25,950 nt of DNA from positions 1 through 25,950 of IMG/VR virus record IMGVR_UViG_3300043410_000211. One strand, 5' to 3'. Each line of letters begins with the position of its first letter. Positions within the stretch are counted from its first letter, which is position 1. The notes beneath the pieces were generated by a model. It ran no database searches, was not told the origin of the DNA, and was given only the letters and a program-made list of their open reading frames with translations. Position numbers and translations under genes: made by a program. The DNA comes from a virus. Positions 1-9,752 of the stretch are shown piece by piece.

Positions 1-1734
1 AATATAACTTTACAGGGTGATGGATATAGAGAATCTGATCCATTATATTTGATTGGTGCTAACATAACAGGAAGTGGTGGTTCTGGATATACTTCTGGAG
101 CTACTGTTGAAATTGATCCACCAATGAACTCGAACCCATGGATTGATGGAACTTTAGTTTTACTTGGCCAAAAAGTAAATTATAATGGAAACATTTATGA
201 AGTTACGCTTCCAGGCAATTTGGCTAGCCCAGCCCCAACCCATAGATATGGTATTGTATCAAATGGAACTGCTGCTTTAAAGTTTGTTGGTTCAACTGCA
301 GTGGCAGAAGCTGTAACTGTTGGTGGTATTGTAACAGAAATCAATTTAATTGGTGGTGTCAGAGAAGTTAATATGACCAGTGGTGGATCTGGTTATACAA
401 ATACACCAACTGTTTCTTTTGTTGGTGGTGGTGGATCTGGTGTAGTGGCACTAGCAGTTATGAGTGGAACATCTGTTTCTTATGTTGTTATTCAAAATTT
501 CGGCGATGATTACTCAAGCATACCAGCTGTAGTTTTTGGAACTCAGTGGACTGCTACAACTGCTGTAACTGTTGGTCAGCAAATATTTTATTCTAATAGA
601 TTATATACAGTGACAGGTGCTGGTAATACTGGTTCATCTGCACCAACCCATACTTCTGGTTCTGCTACAAACGGAACTGCGACATTAACATATGCTGGCC
701 AGCCAGCCACAGGAACCGCAGTTCTACGTTATGGAGCTGGATATTCTTCAATACCAGATGTACTGGTACAACCAGTGGCTGGTGGCGCAGGTGCAGGGTG
801 TTATTTTTCTTCTGTCAAATCAGAAGCAAAACTAATTCCTATTATTGATGCTGGGCAAATTGTTGGCGTTCAAATTGATGATCCAGGTATAGGATATACA
901 GCAACTAATATAAATGTAACTGGCGATGGAAGTGACGCTCAATTATCAGCAGATTTATCTCCAGGAGATATTAACACGTTACAAGCTAACACTGAATTAT
1001 TGACACCAGATGGAAGAATCATGTCTTATAAAATGACTTCTGGTGGATTCGGTTATGCAGCAGCTACAGTTACTATCGAGGGTGATGGTACTGGAGCAGC
1101 AGCTGAGGCAGTTATACAAAATGGTAGAATTATTAAATTACGAGTAACTAATTATGGTGTTGGTTATCGTTGGGCGAGAGTTACAATTACTGGTAATGGA
1201 TATGGAGCAAAAGCTAGACCTATTATTACTGTTTATGGTGGACATGGTAAAGATTCATTAAATGGTTTATATTCTCGCACACTAATGTTTTATACTAATG
1301 TGTCTAAAGATAAAAACCAAGGATTTGATGTGAATAACGATTTCCGTCAAGTTGGTATTATTAAAAATCCAAGAAAATATGGAACGACATATCGTTTAGA
1401 TTCAGCTATTGGTTCTGGTTGTTTTGTAGTAACTGGTTCGATTAACACAGTACAATTTGAACAAGATATGATTATTCGTTTATCTTCTAATAATGCTAGA
1501 TTCAGAATTGTTAATTTGAATTCAACATCAGCTTTATTACAAGCACTTGATAATTTACCACCTGTTATTGGTGGTGTTATGGTTAATGAATCAACAAATA
1601 CTTTTAGTGTTTCTGGTGTAACCAATCCAACTGTAGATAAATATTCTGGTGATTTGTTGTTTATTGATAATAAACAAGCATTTACACCGACGCAAGACCA
1701 AACTGTTACTCTACGAACTGTTATTAAGTTCTAA
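1..1734 (+). CDS. 8: Baseplate wedge protein, gp8-like (5' partial)
   Basis: The reading frame is open from the first base, so the start lies upstream; 577 residues are visible. The C-terminal third has the gp8-like arrangement of T4-type phages: a GHG turn (about 1240), an NDFRQVG segment (about 1339) and a terminal KYSGDLLFIDN...TLRTVIKF stretch. gp8 is a T4 baseplate wedge subunit. The N-terminal two thirds are glycine-rich beta repeats of the SGGSGYTS type (about 67-110, 376-440, 1033-1100), interrupted by two modules with a Trp, a YNG/YSN turn and an APTH motif (136-291 and 541-699) that resemble carbohydrate-binding modules. T4 gp8 is 334 residues, so this version is clearly enlarged. 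The family call rests on recalled similarity of the C-terminal region and on the following DUF4815-type gene. Confidence 0.7.
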   Translation, partial: NITLQGDGYRESDPLYLIGANITGSGGSGYTSGATVEIDPPMNSNPWIDGTLVLLGQKVNYNGNIYEVTLPGNLASPAPTHRYGIVSNGTAALKFVGSTAVAEAVTVGGIVTEINLIGGVREVNMTSGGSGYTNTPTVSFVGGGGSGVVALAVMSGTSVSYVVIQNFGDDYSSIPAVVFGTQWTATTAVTVGQQIFYSNRLYTVTGAGNTGSSAPTHTSGSATNGTATLTYAGQPATGTAVLRYGAGYSSIPDVLVQPVAGGAGAGCYFSSVKSEAKLIPIIDAGQIVGVQIDDPGIGYTATNINVTGDGSDAQLSADLSPGDINTLQANTELLTPDGRIMSYKMTSGGFGYAAATVTIEGDGTGAAAEAVIQNGRIIKLRVTNYGVGYRWARVTITGNGYGAKARPIITVYGGHGKDSLNGLYSRTLMFYTNVSKDKNQGFDVNNDFRQVGIIKNPRKYGTTYRLDSAIGSGCFVVTGSINTVQFEQDMIIRLSSNNARFRIVNLNSTSALLQALDNLPPVIGGVMVNESTNTFSVSGVTNPTVDKYSGDLLFIDNKQAFTPTQDQTVTLRTVIKF

Positions 1735-1740
1735 TAAATA
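1734..1740 (+). promoter_or_regulatory. Late promoter-like box (ATAAATA)
   Basis: ATAAATA overlaps the last base of the gp8-like stop codon and lies 30 bases before the ATG of the next gene. T4 late promoters are a single TATAAATA box at -10, read by the gp55 sigma factor. The placement fits transcription of the 2061-codon gene and its followers. Confidence 0.6.
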
Positions 1741-1770
1741 AAAGTAATTAACTTAAGATAAGAGCAAAGA

Positions 1771-4700
1771 ATGATTGATTTCAATACCGAACCGTATAAT
1801 GACGATTATGACGAGAACCAAAAATTCTACAGAATTTTGTTCCGTCCAAGTTTCGCTGTTCAGGCTCGCGAACTAACCCAACTCCAAACAATTTTACAAA
1901 AACAAATTTCTCGTCATGGAGACCACGTATTCAAACAAGGTGCGATGGTAATTCCAGGACAAATCTCCATTGATAATAATGTACAATATGTAAAATTACA
2001 ACCATTGTATGCTGGCGTTGCTGTTGAGACGTTTTTAAGCAACTTATTGGGTAAAACAATTATCGGTGCTAATGGTTTAGTTGCCGAAGTTATTAAAGTT
2101 CAAAGTCAAGAGACTACTGAACCAACAACAATCTACGTTAGATATAAAAATTCTGGAACTGATGGTGAAACTAAAGTATTCGCAGATAGCGAAACAATTT
2201 CAACTGAAGATTCTGTATACGAATTCCAAGCAGAAACTAGTGCTGCTACAGGAACTGCTTCTATCGTAACAATTGAACGTGGTGTCTATTATGTTAATGG
2301 TCATTTCGTTTTAGTTGATGCGCATTCTCTTATTCTAGATAAGTATACAAACACTCCTTCATATCGTATTGGTTTATCAGTAACAGAATCAGTCATTACT
2401 CCAGAAGAAGAAGAGACTCTTTTAGATAACGCACAAAACAGCTACAATTATGCTGCTCCAGGCGCACATCGTTATTTCATTGATTTACAACTAGCTAAGT
2501 TGCCTTTAGATTCAACTGAAGATAGCGATTTTATTGAATTACTAAGAGTAAATGAAGGATTTAATCAAAAATTAGTAAACAAAACTGAATACGCTGAGAT
2601 AGAAAAAACATTGGCTAGACGTACATATGACGAATCTGGCGATTATACTGTTAGAGATTTTGCGATTGATATTCGTGAACATCGTACCAATGATCGTGGT
2701 GCTTGGACTAGCACTACTAACTTTATGCTAGGTGACATTGTATCAAATGGTGGTAATACATATGTTGCCAAAAATACTGGAACATCTGTTTCTATTGCGC
2801 CAACTCATACAACTGGTACTGCTTATGATGGTCCAGGATCTACTGGTATTAACTGGGAATATACAACTAATCCAGTTTATAATCGTGGTATTTTTCTATC
2901 TGGCGATGATTCTAAATTAGCTATTGGTTTAGAACCTGGAAAGGCATACGTTCGTGGATATGAGATCGAAAAGATTGCCACTGAATATGTAGCAGTTAAT
3001 AAAGCAAGAGATTTCGTTCAAGCTGACAACGCTTTCATTACAGCAACAGTTGGTAACTTTATCTATGTAACTAATCTCAATAATCTTCCTCCAGTTAATA
3101 CATTTGCTACAGTGGATTTGTATAATCAAATCACAAATTCTGCTGGTCGTGGAACTGCAGTTGGCACTAAGATTGGTACTGCTCGTGTTCGATTCATTGA
3201 TTGGGATAATGGAACTATCGGGTCAACTTCTGCTGTATATAAAGTTTCTTTATTTGATGTTCAATTATTAAACGGATATACATTTGATAGACATGTTAAA
3301 TCTATGTTCTATAATGGTGGTTCAGCTGCAACAAGTTTCTCTGCAGACATTAATCCTAATGTTACTCAATTAATTGGTTCTGTTACAGCTTCTGGTACTA
3401 CTGTGACAGGAACAGGAACTTCATTCCAAACTGATCTAGTTACTGGAGATTATATCTCAGTTAATGGTTCATTATATCGTGTAACTGCTATTGCATCTCA
3501 AGTTTCTTTAACTATTGGAACATCATTAACAGCAACTGGTTCTGCATATGGTTTGGTTAAAACTAAACTTAATGAATCAGATTTAGATTCATTACTATTC
3601 TCTCTTCCATATTATGCTGTTAAATCATTGAGAAGTGCTTTAGGAACCAACGATACTTCTTATACATCTTATGAGAGATTTACTGGTACAACTTCTTCTG
3701 CTTCTGGTGGAACTTGTTCATTAACAGTATCAACATCTTCTGGAACTATGGCTTCTGGAGCAGTTAATGGTAATTACATATTAACTAATAATACAACTGG
3801 AAACATTATTCTTCCAGATTCTATTACTCCATCTGGCTCTTCTGTCACATTTACACTTAATGCTTCTTACGCATCAAGCCCATTCGTTGTTATTGGTGCC
3901 GTTAATAAAACTGGATCAACCAATACAGAAAAAACTAAAACATTAAATTCAGCAACAGTAACATTTACAACTCAAGCCACTGCAACAGCAACAACATTAC
4001 TGTTAGGTAAGTCTGACGCTTGGAGAATTGTTTCTGTGAAGATGAAGTCTGGAACTTTTGCGTCTCCAGGTTCAACATATTCTATCGACATTTCAGATCG
4101 TTATGATTTTGATAATGGTCAACGTTCTACTTACTATGATGTTGGTAGATTGACATTAAAAGATACATATGTTCCACCATCAGCTCCAATTGAAGTTGTG
4201 TTCGAATATTTCACACACTCAACTGGAGATTACTGCTCTGTTAATTCATATCCAGCTGACGTCTCATATAAAGAGATTCCTCCAGTTTTACGCGATTCTT
4301 TGGATTTCCGTCCTAGAATTGATGATGCTGGATTAGTATTCAGTGGTTCTGGGTCAGCAACATTAATACCAAAACGTGGCGCAGATGTTCGTACAGATTT
4401 CACTTATTATCTAGCTCGCAAAGAGAAAATTGCTGTTGATGTTAACGGAAACTTCTTTAGTATTTCTGGAACATCTTCTATCAATCCAGGAGAACCAGAA
4501 GATCCAGCAACTGGTATGGTTCTTTATAAGTTAGCTTTAGAGCCATATACATTCGGTACATCATCAAATAACGTTGATATCAAGAAAATCGATAACAAGC
4601 GTTACACGATGCGTGATATTGGTAAACTAGAAAAGCGTATCGATAATTTAGAATATTACACATCATTATCGCTATTAGAACAAGAAACTCAAAACTTAAA

Positions 4701-7700
4701 GATTTCTGATTCTACTGGTTTAGATCGTTTAAAGAATGGTTTCATTGTAGATAACTTCAATGGCCATGGTGTTGGTGCGTCAAACTCTCCTGATTATAAG
4801 TGTTCTGTTGATATGCAGAAAGGCGAATTACGTCCATTCTACACAATGAAGAACGTTAATATGATTGAGAAGAATTCTAATGACACTCAACGTGCTGCAA
4901 GTTTCTACGAACAAAATGGCGACATTATCACTCTTCCAATTTTAGAAGACATTGTTTTAGTTAAGCAAGATTTCGCTTCTCGTTTAGAAAATATTAACCC
5001 ATTTGCGATTTTCACTTTCATAGGTGATGTTAAAATGAACCCTCCAGCAGATGAGTGGTTCGAAGTAGATCGTCGCCCAGATATCGTAACAAACGTAGAA
5101 GGTAATTTCACTACAGTTTCAACACTGGCTGAAAAGGCAGGTGTTCTTGGAACTGTTTGGAATGCTTGGCAAACGCAGTGGGCTGGTACTCCAGTTTCTT
5201 CAGGTGTTCAGCGTTACGAAGCTGATCGTCGTTGGGGAGATGGTGGTGCTTCACTCGATAACTTATTCGGTCTTGGACCAGAGGCTAGTGGATGGGCACA
5301 TCGTGTAGTTACTGCTGAAGTTTTTGCGACACAAGTTGGACAATCTAGAACTGGTGTTCAGACTTCTATTGTTTCTAAAGTAGATCGTCAAGTTGTTGCT
5401 GATCGTGTTCTTTCTAGCGCAGTTATTCCATATATCAGATCTAGAAATTTATTAGTTCAAGTTCGTGGTTTAAAACCATCTACTCGTTTCTATCCTTTCT
5501 TCGATAATATTGATGTTTCTACATATTGTACACCAGCATCAAAAATTACTTATACTGCTGGAACAGGAACATTTGATCACGAGAAAAATGTTGGTGGTAT
5601 CGCTTCTGAAACAGCTCGTCGTATTTCTGGAGATTCGCAAGTTTGTTTAAACAAAGGTGATGTCATAACTGGTGTTACTTCTAATGCGACAGCTGTAGTT
5701 GTTGGATCTGAAACTGATCCAGATACAGGTTCTACTGCTCTATATGTTGTTAATATTATTGGAACATTCCAAGCAAATGAACAGATTACTGGTTCTATTA
5801 CTAATGCCACTGGAACTATTAACTCTATAACATTAGCTTCTATCGGTGGTTCTATTGTAGCAAATAAAAATGGTGATGTTAATTTACTATTCAACATCCC
5901 AAATACTGAATCAGTTAGATTCCGTACAGGATCTCGTGAGTTTAAGTTAGTTGACAATAGTGTTGCAACTGGCGATTATACATCTCGTGGTCGTGCTCAA
6001 TATCGTGCTGAGGGTATTGTTGAAACAAGACAATCTTTAGTTAATGCAGTTCGTAATGCCGAAATCGTACAAGAAACTGTACAAGATTCTCAGACTATTA
6101 TCGAAACTAGCTCAAGAGTTATCTCCGATACTGGTTGGTATGACCCATTGGCTCAGACTTTCTTAGTTGATAATAAGGGTGGAGCATTCTTAACTAAAGT
6201 TGACATTTTCTTTGCTAGCAAAGATTCTCAAATTCCAGTTACAATGGAAATTCGTGAGGTTGTTAACGGATATCCAGGCAAACGTGTTTTACCATTCTCA
6301 CGTGTAACTTTAAAACCTGAACAAGTTAATTTATCAGTTAACACAGTAGACTTAGATGGCGTAGAAACACCTACATATGATACTCCAACTTCGTTCACGT
6401 TTAAATCTCCTGTGTATGTTCAGGACGCTGGTGAATATTGCATCGTTTTGATTTCTGATTCTAACAAATATAAATGTTGGATTTCTCAGGTCGGTGATGT
6501 TGTTCCAGGAACTAGTCGTACTATTTCTGAACAACCATATGCTGGTTCTCTATTTAAATCGCAGAACGCTTCTACTTGGACAACAGATCAAACTCAAGAT
6601 TTGAAGTTCACTATTCACCGTGCTAAGTTTGATACTTCAGCAGTTGGTACTATTCAATTCGTTAACGATGTTCTTCCATATTCTACTTTAGAAACAGATC
6701 CATTCCAAACAACATCTGGTTCTACCACTGTTCGAGTATGGCATAAAGATCATGGATTATCTTCTGGATCTAAAGTTATTATAACTGGTGCTTCTGGAAC
6801 ATTAAACGGAATTCCTTCTGCTGAATTGAATGGAACAAAAACTGTTTCTAATATTGATTTAGATTCTTACACGATTGTTTCTACAACATCAGCTACAGCA
6901 ACTGGATATGCTGGTGGTTCAGCAATTAAAGCGACTGGTCAAGTTCAGTATGATGCTGTTTATCCAATCGCACAAGTTCAGTCCTTCTCTGAAACATCTG
7001 TAATGTATAGTATCAAAACTACATCTGGTAAATCAGTTGATGGAACTGAAACACCTTACGTTCAAGATATTGCGTTTGGAGATTGTTTATCCAACGAAAA
7101 TAATTACTTCTATAGCCCAAGACTTATAGCTTCTGAAGTTAATGAGAATACTTCTATTGGTGGAAATAAATCAGTGACATTTGCTGTTAATTTCTCATCA
7201 ACTAATGACTCATTATCTCCAGTATTAGATACACAACGTATGAGTTTAGTTGCAATATCTAATAAGATCAATTCACCAACTCACGCTAACACTGACGTAA
7301 CTCCAGTTGATTATACTCAATTATTCACTGGTTCTACTGGAGCGTTTAGTTTCTCTGGATCTACTATAACTTCGAGTGTATCTGCAGTTAGAACATTAGC
7401 TTCTACAATTAATGTTGGACAGTATATTCTAATTTCAGGTGCGACTACTTTAGGTAACAATGGACAATTCTTGGTTACTAACGTATATGACGATGGATCT
7501 TCTGTAACTATTACAGTATCAGGAATTACATTCACTTCTGAGTCTGCAGTATCTGGAACTACAGTATCAACTGTAAACTTGTTTGCTGATGAAATTACTC
7601 CAGTTGGTTCTTCTGCAGCGTCTAAGTATGTGACTAATGTTGTTAAATTGGCTCTTCCTTCTACATTCGTGAAGATTCGTTTTGCAGCTAACGTTCCATT

Positions 7701-7956
7701 TAATTCTGATGTTGATGTTTATTATAAGACATCGCTAGGTTCTACTGGAACATTGGATAAGACTAAATATACTTTAGCTACTCCAGTTACTCCAGCAACT
7801 AAAGTTGAAAACGGTAACGAAACATTCTATGATGTGGATTACTCAATTACTGGATTGAACCCATTTGACGCAATTCAGGTTAAATTGGTTATGAAGTCTA
7901 CAAACACTTCAGCAATTCCAAGAATTAAAGACTTAAGAATTATCGCTTGCGCATAA
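1771..7956 (+). CDS. Giant DUF4815-type baseplate/virion structural protein
   Basis: This 2061-aa protein starts with the hallmark MIDFNTEPYNDDYDE and a FYRILFRP...QARELTQLQTIL segment, typical of the DUF4815 structural protein that follows gp8 in T4-like cyanophages. A distal segment (about 6139-6500) with DPLAQTFLVDN, VNGYPGK and GEYCIVLISDSN is also typical of that family. It is probably part of the baseplate or its peripheral appendages, where T4 encodes gp9-gp10; no enzyme motif is visible. Inserted modules include a Trp/APTH carbohydrate-binding-like unit (2701-2874) and beta-sandwich-like units (3367-3560, 7310-7580). A near-invariant charged stretch at 4580-4700 (KRIDNLEYYTSLSLLEQE) is likely a coiled coil. 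The next gene starts on its last stop-codon base. The function within the baseplate is inferred. Confidence 0.8.
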   Translation: MIDFNTEPYNDDYDENQKFYRILFRPSFAVQARELTQLQTILQKQISRHGDHVFKQGAMVIPGQISIDNNVQYVKLQPLYAGVAVETFLSNLLGKTIIGANGLVAEVIKVQSQETTEPTTIYVRYKNSGTDGETKVFADSETISTEDSVYEFQAETSAATGTASIVTIERGVYYVNGHFVLVDAHSLILDKYTNTPSYRIGLSVTESVITPEEEETLLDNAQNSYNYAAPGAHRYFIDLQLAKLPLDSTEDSDFIELLRVNEGFNQKLVNKTEYAEIEKTLARRTYDESGDYTVRDFAIDIREHRTNDRGAWTSTTNFMLGDIVSNGGNTYVAKNTGTSVSIAPTHTTGTAYDGPGSTGINWEYTTNPVYNRGIFLSGDDSKLAIGLEPGKAYVRGYEIEKIATEYVAVNKARDFVQADNAFITATVGNFIYVTNLNNLPPVNTFATVDLYNQITNSAGRGTAVGTKIGTARVRFIDWDNGTIGSTSAVYKVSLFDVQLLNGYTFDRHVKSMFYNGGSAATSFSADINPNVTQLIGSVTASGTTVTGTGTSFQTDLVTGDYISVNGSLYRVTAIASQVSLTIGTSLTATGSAYGLVKTKLNESDLDSLLFSLPYYAVKSLRSALGTNDTSYTSYERFTGTTSSASGGTCSLTVSTSSGTMASGAVNGNYILTNNTTGNIILPDSITPSGSSVTFTLNASYASSPFVVIGAVNKTGSTNTEKTKTLNSATVTFTTQATATATTLLLGKSDAWRIVSVKMKSGTFASPGSTYSIDISDRYDFDNGQRSTYYDVGRLTLKDTYVPPSAPIEVVFEYFTHSTGDYCSVNSYPADVSYKEIPPVLRDSLDFRPRIDDAGLVFSGSGSATLIPKRGADVRTDFTYYLARKEKIAVDVNGNFFSISGTSSINPGEPEDPATGMVLYKLALEPYTFGTSSNNVDIKKIDNKRYTMRDIGKLEKRIDNLEYYTSLSLLEQETQNLKISDSTGLDRLKNGFIVDNFNGHGVGASNSPDYKCSVDMQKGELRPFYTMKNVNMIEKNSNDTQRAASFYEQNGDIITLPILEDIVLVKQDFASRLENINPFAIFTFIGDVKMNPPADEWFEVDRRPDIVTNVEGNFTTVSTLAEKAGVLGTVWNAWQTQWAGTPVSSGVQRYEADRRWGDGGASLDNLFGLGPEASGWAHRVVTAEVFATQVGQSRTGVQTSIVSKVDRQVVADRVLSSAVIPYIRSRNLLVQVRGLKPSTRFYPFFDNIDVSTYCTPASKITYTAGTGTFDHEKNVGGIASETARRISGDSQVCLNKGDVITGVTSNATAVVVGSETDPDTGSTALYVVNIIGTFQANEQITGSITNATGTINSITLASIGGSIVANKNGDVNLLFNIPNTESVRFRTGSREFKLVDNSVATGDYTSRGRAQYRAEGIVETRQSLVNAVRNAEIVQETVQDSQTIIETSSRVISDTGWYDPLAQTFLVDNKGGAFLTKVDIFFASKDSQIPVTMEIREVVNGYPGKRVLPFSRVTLKPEQVNLSVNTVDLDGVETPTYDTPTSFTFKSPVYVQDAGEYCIVLISDSNKYKCWISQVGDVVPGTSRTISEQPYAGSLFKSQNASTWTTDQTQDLKFTIHRAKFDTSAVGTIQFVNDVLPYSTLETDPFQTTSGSTTVRVWHKDHGLSSGSKVIITGASGTLNGIPSAELNGTKTVSNIDLDSYTIVSTTSATATGYAGGSAIKATGQVQYDAVYPIAQVQSFSETSVMYSIKTTSGKSVDGTETPYVQDIAFGDCLSNENNYFYSPRLIASEVNENTSIGGNKSVTFAVNFSSTNDSLSPVLDTQRMSLVAISNKINSPTHANTDVTPVDYTQLFTGSTGAFSFSGSTITSSVSAVRTLASTINVGQYILISGATTLGNNGQFLVTNVYDDGSSVTITVSGITFTSESAVSGTTVSTVNLFADEITPVGSSAASKYVTNVVKLALPSTFVKIRFAANVPFNSDVDVYYKTSLGSTGTLDKTKYTLATPVTPATKVENGNETFYDVDYSITGLNPFDAIQVKLVMKSTNTSAIPRIKDLRIIACA

Positions 7957-8180
7957 TGAATTACTTAAAAGTTTCTGGACACGATAGCTTGGTTAGAGAT
8001 ACCTCTTCTCAGGCTATCATAAATACTAATACAAGTGAGTATGAAAATTATATGAAACAGCGTAAAGCTGCCGAAGATAAACAAAATGAGATTGCACGTC
8101 AATCACAAGAAATAAATAATATTAAATCAGAGCTTTCTGACATTAAGCAGATGCTTGTTATGTTATTAAAAGATCGCTGA
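7956..8180 (+). CDS. Small coiled-coil virion-region protein
   Basis: The 74-aa protein begins MNYLKVSGHDSLVRD and ends in a predicted coiled coil of about 35 residues rich in Lys, Glu and Gln with heptad Ile/Leu (INNIKSELSDIKQMLVMLL). The ATG at 7956 shares its A with the upstream TAA, giving a TAATG coupling. A TTG three codons earlier is in frame, but the ATG is the better start. Short proteins with this GHDSLVRD opening occur beside the DUF4815 gene in T4-like cyanophages as far as I recall. The function is unknown; a chaperone or minor baseplate component is plausible. The gene is almost certainly real because of its conserved motif, tight spacing and clean frame. Confidence 0.75.
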   Translation: MNYLKVSGHDSLVRDTSSQAIINTNTSEYENYMKQRKAAEDKQNEIARQSQEINNIKSELSDIKQMLVMLLKDR

Positions 8181-8195
8181 TCATAAGGGAAAATA

Positions 8196-9371
8196 ATGGC
8201 GACCATCGTTTTACGAACAGTTAAAGGTTCTCCTCTCACAAATACTGAAGTTGATAATAACTTTAGTAATTTAAACACCGAATTAGGTACAAAACTAGCA
8301 TCTGCGGATTATACAGCGTCCGATGTTTTAACCAAGTTAAAAACAGTTGATGGTTCTTCTTCTGGTTTAGATGCTGATTTGTTGGATGGACTAAACACTT
8401 CTTCTACACTTCCAGTTGCAACAGATAAAAGTTCTGTTGTTACCAGAGATTCTACTGGTAACGTTGGGTTAAACGCATTAACTCTTGCTGGTGCATTATC
8501 AGGTACTAGTGGTGCATTCAGTGGAAACCTTAGTGTTGGTTCTATCAGCATTAGTGGTGGATCTATTCCAGTTAGTGTTGGTGGTACAGGTGCCACTACT
8601 GCTTCTGCAGCAAGAACTAATTTGGGACTTGCCATCGGAACTGATGTTCAAGCGTATGATGTTGAATTAGCTGCAATTGCTGGACTAACTTCAGCTGCAG
8701 ATAAGATTCCTTACTATACTGGTTCTGGTACAGCTGCCCTTGCAGATTTCACTTCTTATACTAGAACTCTAACTGCAGCTGCCAATGCTTCTGCAGCAAG
8801 AACTGTTTTAGGGTTAGTGATTGGTACTGATGTTCAACCATATGATGCTGACTTATCTGGGTTCTCTGGATTATCAACGAATGGTATGGTTGTAAGAACA
8901 TCAAATGGTGCTATTACAACAAGAGCTATCACTGGAGTTGTTGGTGATATTGATGTGACTAACGGAGATGGTGTTGCTGGTGCTCCAGCTTTATCTGTTG
9001 GTGCGAATATTCCAAGATTAGCGTCAAATAACACATTCGCAGGAACAACAAACACGTTCGTTGACATAGTTGCTACTTCTGTTCAGACATCATCAGACGA
9101 AAGACTTAAAGAGAACATCGAAACACTAAATAATGCTGTTGACACTGTATGTAAATTACGTGGTGTTTCATATACAAGAAATAATAAACCAGAGATTGGT
9201 GTTGTTGCTCAAGAAGTAGAATTGGTTCTACCTCAAGTTGTAGGAACTGATGAATCTGGTTATAAATCTGTTGCTTATGCTAATATGGTTGGTGTTTTAA
9301 TCGAAGCAATTAAAGAGCAACAACAAACCATTAAAGAATTAACTACTCGTTTAGAAAAATTGGAGAAATAA
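8196..9371 (+). CDS. Tail fibre protein with S74-type C-terminal chaperone
   Basis: The protein has 391 residues and a ribosome site AAGGGA seven bases before ATG. The first 290 residues are Gly/Ser/Thr/Ala-rich fibre sequence, with two related units containing AARTNLGL / AARTVLGL and IGTDVQ.YD (about 8608-8660 and 8791-8850). Residues from about 294 form an S74 (endosialidase-type) intramolecular chaperone: [11 protein letters not shown], then a [12 protein letters not shown] segment and a C-terminal trimerising helix. In that family the domain guides trimer folding and then cuts itself off before the Ser of S-D-x-R-x-K; here Ser300 and Lys305 are both kept, so autocleavage should be intact. 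The Asn-Cys-rich gene starts two bases after its stop. A receptor-binding or accessory fibre role is inferred. Confidence 0.85.
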   Translation: MATIVLRTVKGSPLTNTEVDNNFSNLNTELGTKLASADYTASDVLTKLKTVDGSSSGLDADLLDGLNTSSTLPVATDKSSVVTRDSTGNVGLNALTLAGALSGTSGAFSGNLSVGSISISGGSIPVSVGGTGATTASAARTNLGLAIGTDVQAYDVELAAIAGLTSAADKIPYYTGSGTAALADFTSYTRTLTAAANASAARTVLGLVIGTDVQPYDADLSGFSGLSTNGMVVRTSNGAITTRAITGVVGDIDVTNGDGVAGAPALSVGANIPRLASNNTFAGTTNTFVDIVATSVQTSSDERLKENIETLNNAVDTVCKLRGVSYTRNNKPEIGVVAQEVELVLPQVVGTDESGYKSVAYANMVGVLIEAIKEQQQTIKELTTRLEKLEK

Positions 9372-9372
9372 T

Positions 9373-9741
9373 ATGGCAGTTTCTGCAACTGGATTTAAGA
9401 TTTCAAGTGGAACAGACCTAAATGGTGTGTTCTGGGGATGGCAGGGTGATACTGGTAACCGCAACGTGACAGACAGTAACGGTAACTGTGGATGGAACTG
9501 CGCATGTAATGCATGTAATAGTAACTGTAACTGTAACTGTGGCAACTGCGACGCTGCAGATTTATCAATAAACGTACACGTAACTGATTGGCGTTTGAAT
9601 GTCTTCCGTAACACTTCATACGCAGATGGTGTTCGTCACGACTCTCAAGATCAATCTATGGGGCACTTTAAATTCTATCGAACAAATTGTAACTGTAATT
9701 GTAACTGTAATTGTAACTGTGCTTGCGATTGTAACTGCTAA
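9373..9741 (+). CDS. Asn-Cys repeat protein, candidate radical SAM substrate
   Basis: The 122-aa protein has 17 cysteines, all in two blocks. Block 1 (residues 39-59) has Cys at 39, 43, 45, 48, 52, 54, 56 and 59. Block 2 (106-122) has Cys at every second residue, nine in total, separated by Asn, Ala or Asp; the last residue is Cys. Between them residues 60-104 are Cys-free and look beta-rich (INVHVTDWRLNVF). The opening ATGFKISSGTDLNGVF resembles short motifs I associate with phage tail-associated proteins, so it may be a virion anchor. GGAG lies seven bases before the ATG. Alternating Cys in an extended strand would face one side, suiting metal binding or thioether/disulfide ladders. A SPASM radical SAM gene follows 1 kb downstream. 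A peptide-precursor role is inference; a metal-binding or disulfide-bonded structural protein is the alternative. Confidence 0.8.
   Translation: MAVSATGFKISSGTDLNGVFWGWQGDTGNRNVTDSNGNCGWNCACNACNSNCNCNCGNCDAADLSINVHVTDWRLNVFRNTSYADGVRHDSQDQSMGHFKFYRTNCNCNCNCNCNCACDCNC
9523..9540 (+). repeat. Hexamer tandem repeat AACTGT x3
   Basis: Three perfect in-frame copies of AACTGT encode three Asn-Cys pairs in cysteine block 1. In-frame slippage would change the number of Cys residues without breaking the frame. Confidence 0.9.
9685..9720 (+). repeat. 12-bp tandem repeat AATTGTAACTGT x3
   Basis: Three perfect copies encode six Asn-Cys pairs. Alternate Asn codons (AAT/AAC) keep a 12-bp rather than 6-bp period. 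The tract is followed by GCTTGC GATTGT AACTGC and the stop, so the coding sequence ends on the repeat. Confidence 0.92.
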
Positions 9742-9752
9742 AGGTATAAAAT

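Noticed and set aside
9351-9614. Minus-strand frames opposite the Cys-rich gene
   Set aside because: Repeats such as AACTGT give Gln/Leu- or Tyr/Ser-rich low-complexity translation on the other strand; the plus-strand frame has the correct ribosome site, tight spacing and a meaningful pattern.
9685-9720. CRISPR-like or regulatory direct repeat
   Set aside because: The units are only 12 bp, contiguous, without spacers and in frame with a coding sequence; they are coding tandem repeats.
9742-9752. TATAAAATA-like sequence just before the 296-aa gene as a late promoter
   Set aside because: It is not an exact TATAAATA match and touches the start codon, leaving no room for a leader and ribosome site.
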